Source: Thiobacillus sp.
Lineage (GTDB): Bacteria; Pseudomonadota; Gammaproteobacteria; Burkholderiales; Thiobacillaceae
Reading direction: 5' to 3'
NCBI GenBank assembly: GCA_011391285.1
Contig: JAABQU010000236.1
Location: 1 to 18,555 of the forward strand
Length of the DNA: 18,555 nt
Shown here: in pieces, positions 15,432 through 18,555 of the stretch
Numbering within the stretch: the first letter of the stretch is position 1
Layout: the number at the start of each line of letters is the position of its first letter
Notes under the pieces: generated by a model
The model's input: only the letters and a program-made list of their open reading frames with translations
Told to the model about the DNA's origin: nothing
Databases searched by the model: none
Program-made: the position numbers and the translations under genes

Positions 15432-15671
15432 ATGTACCTGGGCCCGGCTTTTCTGTTTGCTGCGTTTGCCAGTCTGTTTTATGTGCCGGGTTTTCTCGAC
15501 ACGCCCCTCGGCATGCTCACGCCGCGCGAGCTCGTTTCACAATTGCTGTTCTCGGTGTTTGCGCTGATTTCGCTGGCAGCGCTGGCACGCTCCATCGAAT
15601 TCGACCCGGTATGGCCGTGGCGGCCTGAATTCCGCCGTGCGATGAACTGGCTGCTGGGGCGCACGCAGTAA
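15432..15671 (+). CDS. Small membrane protein, two predicted helices
   Basis: This predicted protein of 79 residues has two hydrophobic segments (residues 2-22, YLGPAFLFAAFASLFYVPGF; and 35-53, LVSQLLFSVFALISLAAL), followed by a charged tail with WPWRPEFRRAMNWLLGRTQ. I do not recognise the family. The ATG at 15432 is chosen because TAGGA lies seven bases upstream; earlier in-frame starts (ATG 15417, ATG 15396, TTG 15369) have no such site. The 135 bases between this gene and the previous one are relatively A/T-rich and hold no promoter I can defend. It sits 64 bases before argJ on the same strand; a functional link is not evident. Confidence 0.65.
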   Translation: MYLGPAFLFAAFASLFYVPGFLDTPLGMLTPRELVSQLLFSVFALISLAALARSIEFDPVWPWRPEFRRAMNWLLGRTQ

Positions 15672-15735
15672 AAACCAGCCTGCCATTTGCCTGTACGCGG
15701 CATAAAATAGCGGCTTTCCACCTCGGTCTGCCGCC

Positions 15736-16962
15736 ATGCCCGTCAAGCTCTCCGCCCCCGATCCCGCCTCTTTGTTACCCATTAACGGGCTGCGCCTCGG
15801 CATTGCGTCTGCCGGCATCAAGAAACCCGGGCGCCGCGACATCACCCTGATCGAGCTTGCCCCCGGCAGCCGCGTGGCCGGCGTATTCACGCAAAACCGC
15901 TTCTGTGCCGCGCCGGTTACCGTGTGCAAACAGCATCTGGCGGGCAACGACATCCGCGCACTGGTGATCAATACCGGCAACGCCAACGCCGGCACCGGAG
16001 AAGAGGGTCTGCGCCGCGCGCGCCGAACCTGCGAGGCCGTGGCCCAGCTGATGGGCTGCGCGACCGAGGCCGTGCTGCCGTTTTCCACCGGGGTGATCCT
16101 GGAGCCGCTGCCGGTCGACAAGATCCTGCCTGCGCTGCCCGCCGCACAGGCCGATCTCGCACCCGATCACTGGTCGGAGGCCGCACACGCGATCATGACC
16201 ACCGACATTGTCGCCAAGGGCGCGTCGCGCCAGGCGCTGGTGGGCGGCAAATCGGTGACGGTGACCGGCATCGCCAAGGGCTCCGGCATGATTCATCCCA
16301 ACATGGCGACCATGCTGGGATATGTGGCGACCGATGCGGCCATCGCCCCCGGCCTGTTGCCGCAGCTGGTGAAGGCGGTGGCCGATGTGTCGTTCAACTG
16401 CGTCACCGTCGACGGCGACACGTCCACGAATGACAGCTTCATCCTGATTGCCACGGGGCAGGCCGGCAACGCCGAAGTCAGCAATGCTGCCAGCGCCGAC
16501 TACAACGCGCTTAAAACCGCTATCAGCGAAGTCGCCATCGAACTGGCACAGGCGATGGCGCGCGACGGCGAGGGCGCGACCAAGTTCATCACCGTGGCGG
16601 TCGAGGGTGGGCGCGACCACGCCGAATGCAAGCAGATCGCCTACGCCATCGCGCGCTCGCCGCTGGTCAAGACCGCGTTCTTCGCCAGCGACCCCAACCT
16701 CGGCCGCATCCTCGCGGCCATCGGCTATGCGGGGGTGACGGACCTCGATGTCAACACGTTGCAGGTATATCTGGGCGACGTGCTGGTGGCGGAGAAGGGC
16801 GGCCGCGCCGCCAGCTACACCGAGGCGCAGGGCGCGGCGGTGATGCAGGAAGCCGAGATCACGGTGCGCGTGGCGCTCAATCGCGGCAACGTGAATGCCA
16901 CCGTGTGGACCTGCGATTTTTCCTACGACTACGTGAAGATCAATGCCGAATACCGCACCTGA
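15736..16962 (+). CDS. argJ: Bifunctional glutamate N-acetyltransferase / ornithine acetyltransferase ArgJ
   Basis: ArgJ recycles the acetyl group from N-acetylornithine to glutamate in arginine synthesis; in bifunctional forms it also uses acetyl-CoA. The protein is 408 residues, the normal length. The self-cleavage site that yields alpha and beta chains is in [13 protein letters not shown], between A191 and T192, with T192 as the catalytic nucleophile. [13 protein letters not shown] (residues 76-88, oxyanion-hole region after the [10 protein letters not shown] segment) and the C-terminal [13 protein letters not shown] end are typical. The ATG at 15736 is fixed by the N-terminal family pattern; its ribosome binding site is weak. 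TAAAAT at 15703 may be a -10, without a good -35. The Nudix-ThiE gene follows after 42 bases, an order I know from other betaproteobacteria. Confidence 0.96.
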   Translation: MPVKLSAPDPASLLPINGLRLGIASAGIKKPGRRDITLIELAPGSRVAGVFTQNRFCAAPVTVCKQHLAGNDIRALVINTGNANAGTGEEGLRRARRTCEAVAQLMGCATEAVLPFSTGVILEPLPVDKILPALPAAQADLAPDHWSEAAHAIMTTDIVAKGASRQALVGGKSVTVTGIAKGSGMIHPNMATMLGYVATDAAIAPGLLPQLVKAVADVSFNCVTVDGDTSTNDSFILIATGQAGNAEVSNAASADYNALKTAISEVAIELAQAMARDGEGATKFITVAVEGGRDHAECKQIAYAIARSPLVKTAFFASDPNLGRILAAIGYAGVTDLDVNTLQVYLGDVLVAEKGGRAASYTEAQGAAVMQEAEITVRVALNRGNVNATVWTCDFSYDYVKINAEYRT

Positions 16963-17004
16963 ACAGGCACAGGGCCCGCTGCCGACCAGGGCCGGCGCAC
17001 GCCC

Positions 17005-17946
17005 ATGAACCCGGATACCATCGTTGAAGTTGCCGCCGCGGTGCTGACCCAGCCCGACGGCCGCGTGCTGCTGGCGCAGCGGCCGTCGGGCAAGGCCTAC
17101 GCGGGCTACTGGGAATTTCCCGGCGGCAAGGTGGAGCCGGGCGAATCGCTGGAAGCGGCGCTGGCGCGCGAGCTGCACGAGGAACTCGGCATCGTCGTCA
17201 GCCATGCCTGCCGCTGGATCACCCGGGTGTTCGAATACCCGCACGCCACGGTACGCCTCAACTTCTTCCGCGTGTTCGACTGGCAGGGCGAACCGCACCC
17301 GCACGAGGGCCAGGTGTTTTCCTGGCAGCAGCCCGACGCGGTCGAGGTGACGCCGCTCTTGCCGGCCAATTTCCTGATTTTGAAGGCCTTGTCGCTGCCG
17401 CCGCTGCTGGGGATCTCGCACGCCGAGTCGCTCGGCATCGACTCCTTCCTCGCGCGCCTCGACATCGCGCTGCACAACGGCCTGCGGCTGATCCAGCTGC
17501 GCGACAAGACGCTGCCGGAAGACGCACGGCTGGCACTGGCGCACGAGGCGGTGCGCCGCGCCCATCTGCACGGGGCACGCGTACTGGTCAACGGCAATCT
17601 TGAACTGGCGTGCGCAGTGGGCGCGGACGGCGTGCACCTCGATTCGACCGCCGCCGCCAAACTGACGGCGCGTCCCGATTGCGCCTGGGTAGGCGTGTCA
17701 TGCCACGATGCCGCCGAGCTGGCGCACGCCGCCGTGATCGAGGCCGATTTCGCGCTGCTGTCGCCGGTACTGCCCACGCTCACCCACCCGGGTGCCGCCA
17801 CGCTCGGCTGGGACACCTTTTCCGCACTCGCCGCCGCCAGCCCGATCCCGGTCTACGGCCTGGGCGGGCTGGGGCGCGACGACGTGGCGCTGGCGCAGTC
17901 GCACGGCGCGCATGGGGTGGCGCTGCTGCGGGGTGCATGGACATGA
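17005..17946 (+). CDS. Nudix hydrolase (MutT-like) fused to a ThiE-like domain
   Basis: This is a two-domain protein of 313 residues. Residues 1-130 are a MutT-type Nudix hydrolase with a complete Nudix box at 41-63 (G-x5-E-x7-REL-x-EE-LG-I; G41, E47, R55, E56, E59, E60), consistent with cleaning 8-oxo-dGTP or related nucleotides. Residues 135-313 resemble thiamin-phosphate synthase: QLRDK (164-168), AVGADGVHL (204-212), GVSCH (230-234), SPVLPTLTHPG (253-263), YGLGGL. Where functional ThiE has the ND pair and a later Asp that bind magnesium, this protein has NG (196-197) and no matching acid after HLDS, so synthase activity is doubtful. The fusion is widespread in beta- and gammaproteobacteria. 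No strong ribosome binding site is visible. Its stop overlaps the next start as ATGA. Confidence 0.9.
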   Translation: MNPDTIVEVAAAVLTQPDGRVLLAQRPSGKAYAGYWEFPGGKVEPGESLEAALARELHEELGIVVSHACRWITRVFEYPHATVRLNFFRVFDWQGEPHPHEGQVFSWQQPDAVEVTPLLPANFLILKALSLPPLLGISHAESLGIDSFLARLDIALHNGLRLIQLRDKTLPEDARLALAHEAVRRAHLHGARVLVNGNLELACAVGADGVHLDSTAAAKLTARPDCAWVGVSCHDAAELAHAAVIEADFALLSPVLPTLTHPGAATLGWDTFSALAAASPIPVYGLGGLGRDDVALAQSHGAHGVALLRGAWT

Positions 17947-18467
17947 AGCGGGTGCTGCGCCAAAACCGCCCGCAAGGGGCAGACCGTGGTTGTAAAGCCG
18001 ATAAATCGGCAACAACCACGCACCGCCCGCAGGGCGAGCGTCTGGCGGCGTACCCCATGCGGGTGCTGGCGCCGTTGCTGCTGGTGGTCGCACTGGCGGC
18101 GATCGCGCTGGCCGGCTACTGGCTGAAACGCCCGGCCGGGGCCATAAACGTTGATTGCGCCGATCCGCTTTCCGGCTGCGCTTTCAGCCACCGCGGCGCG
18201 CCCGCGAACGTGTATTTTTCAGAACAGCCGGTACCGATGGAAGTGTTCGAACTGCGCGTCAGCGCGCCGGACGCCATTCGCATCAGTGCGGAATTCCAGA
18301 TGAAAGGGATGGACATGGGCTTCAACCGTTATGACCTGCGGGCAGGCGAAGCGGGCACGTTTTCCTCGAAGGTCACTCTGCCCGTATGCGTCAGCGGACG
18401 GCGCGACTGGACCCTGTACCTGGATATCGACGGCGCGCGTTATGCGCTGCCCTTCAGCACCCGGTGA
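17943..18467 (+). CDS. Membrane-anchored periplasmic protein, function unknown
   Basis: The protein has one hydrophobic segment (LAPLLLVVALAAIALAGYWL) followed by a periplasmic domain with two cysteines in NVDCADPLSGCAF, a methionine-rich FQMKGMDMGFNRYDL stretch, and PVCVSGRRDWTLYLDIDG. The fold may be like FixH/YtkA proteins, and the methionines could bind copper, but this is a guess. The ATG at 17943 forms an ATGA overlap with the Nudix-ThiE stop, suggesting coupling, and gives 174 residues with a basic 38-residue head before the helix. That head is exactly the repeat-and-hairpin insert, so the functional start may instead be the ATG at 18057 (136 residues). Neither has a good ribosome binding site. 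Confidence 0.72.
   Translation: MKRVLRQNRPQGADRGCKADKSATTTHRPQGERLAAYPMRVLAPLLLVVALAAIALAGYWLKRPAGAINVDCADPLSGCAFSHRGAPANVYFSEQPVPMEVFELRVSAPDAIRISAEFQMKGMDMGFNRYDLRAGEAGTFSSKVTLPVCVSGRRDWTLYLDIDGARYALPFSTR
17948..18068 (+). repeat. Dispersed repeat, copies C and D flanking a hairpin
   Basis: GCGGGTGCTG occurs at 17948-17957 and again 111 bases later at 18059-18068. Between them, CGTGGTTGT (17985-17993) pairs with ACAACCACG (18012-18020), and inside GCCGA (17997-18001) pairs with TCGGC (18006-18010). ACCGCCCGCA occurs on each side of the hairpin (17965-17974 and 18022-18031 region), each followed by a G-rich stretch that can fold back. The right part (18040-18068) matches copy B at 6438 in 26 of 29 bases. 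The 111-base offset is 37 codons, so the reading frame is kept. Confidence 0.75.
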
Positions 18468-18474
18468 AATCTGT

Positions 18475-18509
18475 CGTACATGTAACCGTCACAATTCAAG
18501 ACATATAAT
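18475..18509 (+). promoter_or_regulatory. Candidate PhoB-activated promoter
   Basis: A perfect TATAAT lies at 18504-18509. There is no good -35, but at 18475-18492 two 7-base units 11 bases apart, CGTACAT and CCGTCAC, resemble the CTGTCAT/CTGTCAC repeats of a Pho box (4 of 7 and 6 of 7 matches). The box ends 11 bases before the -10, the spacing typical of PhoB-dependent promoters. Confidence 0.55.
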
Positions 18510-18539
18510 TAAAGATGATTTTTTTAAAAGGCCGACAAC

Positions 18540-18555
18540 ATGCCCACTGAACACA
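18540..18555 (+). CDS. First codons of a gene running off the window, possibly phoU
   Basis: An ATG at 18540 follows AAAAGG by eight bases and a promoter with a candidate Pho box. Only MPTEH can be read. Some betaproteobacterial PhoU proteins start in a similar way (M-x-x-EH), and the Pho box fits, but five residues cannot prove identity. Confidence 0.45.

Noticed and set aside
15775..17637. 620-codon open frame on the - strand across argJ and the Nudix-ThiE gene
   Set aside because: The low-complexity Arg/His/Gln-rich translation and full overlap with two well-supported genes show that it is a shadow.

Overview
The window is GC-rich and gene-dense (genes run almost end to end on both strands; no gene-free stretch exceeds about 180 bases). 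The gene set points to a betaproteobacterium, probably of the Thiobacillus/Nitrosomonadales type: a trxA-rho-rpmE order, a 7Fe ferredoxin next to trxA, an AddAB-type recombination nuclease, a Nudix-ThiE fusion after argJ, and a Pho-type promoter before what looks like phoU. The genus is inference; no rRNA or tRNA gene is present to fix it.

Left part (1-4700). The 3' two thirds of glcF (glycolate oxidase Fe-S subunit, +) faces a tightly packed minus-strand operon read M48 metalloprotease -> GT39-type membrane glycosyltransferase -> mobA. Next comes the minus-strand block trxA -> rho -> rpmE (4702-6837). rpmE has its own promoter and a clear intrinsic terminator. fdxA diverges from trxA.

Middle (6999-14889). 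On the + strand run fdxA, addB, a mazE/mazF toxin-antitoxin pair with a 25-bp palindromic operator candidate, the 3' remnant of an HNH endonuclease gene, a small cysteine-containing protein, addA and a DUF938 methyltransferase. addB and addA are normally adjacent; here about 1 kb of accessory, visibly more A/T-rich DNA sits between them. AddB carries the four cysteines expected of a Fe-S nuclease domain, and AddA carries all helicase motifs plus a RecB-type nuclease, so the break-repair enzyme looks intact.

Right part (14890-18555). A ribbon-helix-helix-like conserved protein with its own promoter, a small two-helix membrane protein, argJ, a Nudix-ThiE fusion whose ThiE half has lost key metal-binding residues, a membrane-anchored periplasmic protein, and a PhoB-box/-10 promoter in front of the first five codons of a gene that may be phoU.

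Non-coding structure is the most unusual content. A dispersed repeat with the core TTGCGGGTGCTG or close variants occurs at three gene 5' ends (near 3102, 6438 and 17948-18068). One copy is carried in frame, with a strong hairpin, inside the start of the last complete gene. A second, unrelated long inverted repeat follows rho. I see no transposase, CRISPR array, tRNA or rRNA, and no clearly new multi-gene system; the accessory island inside addBA is the best candidate for closer study.
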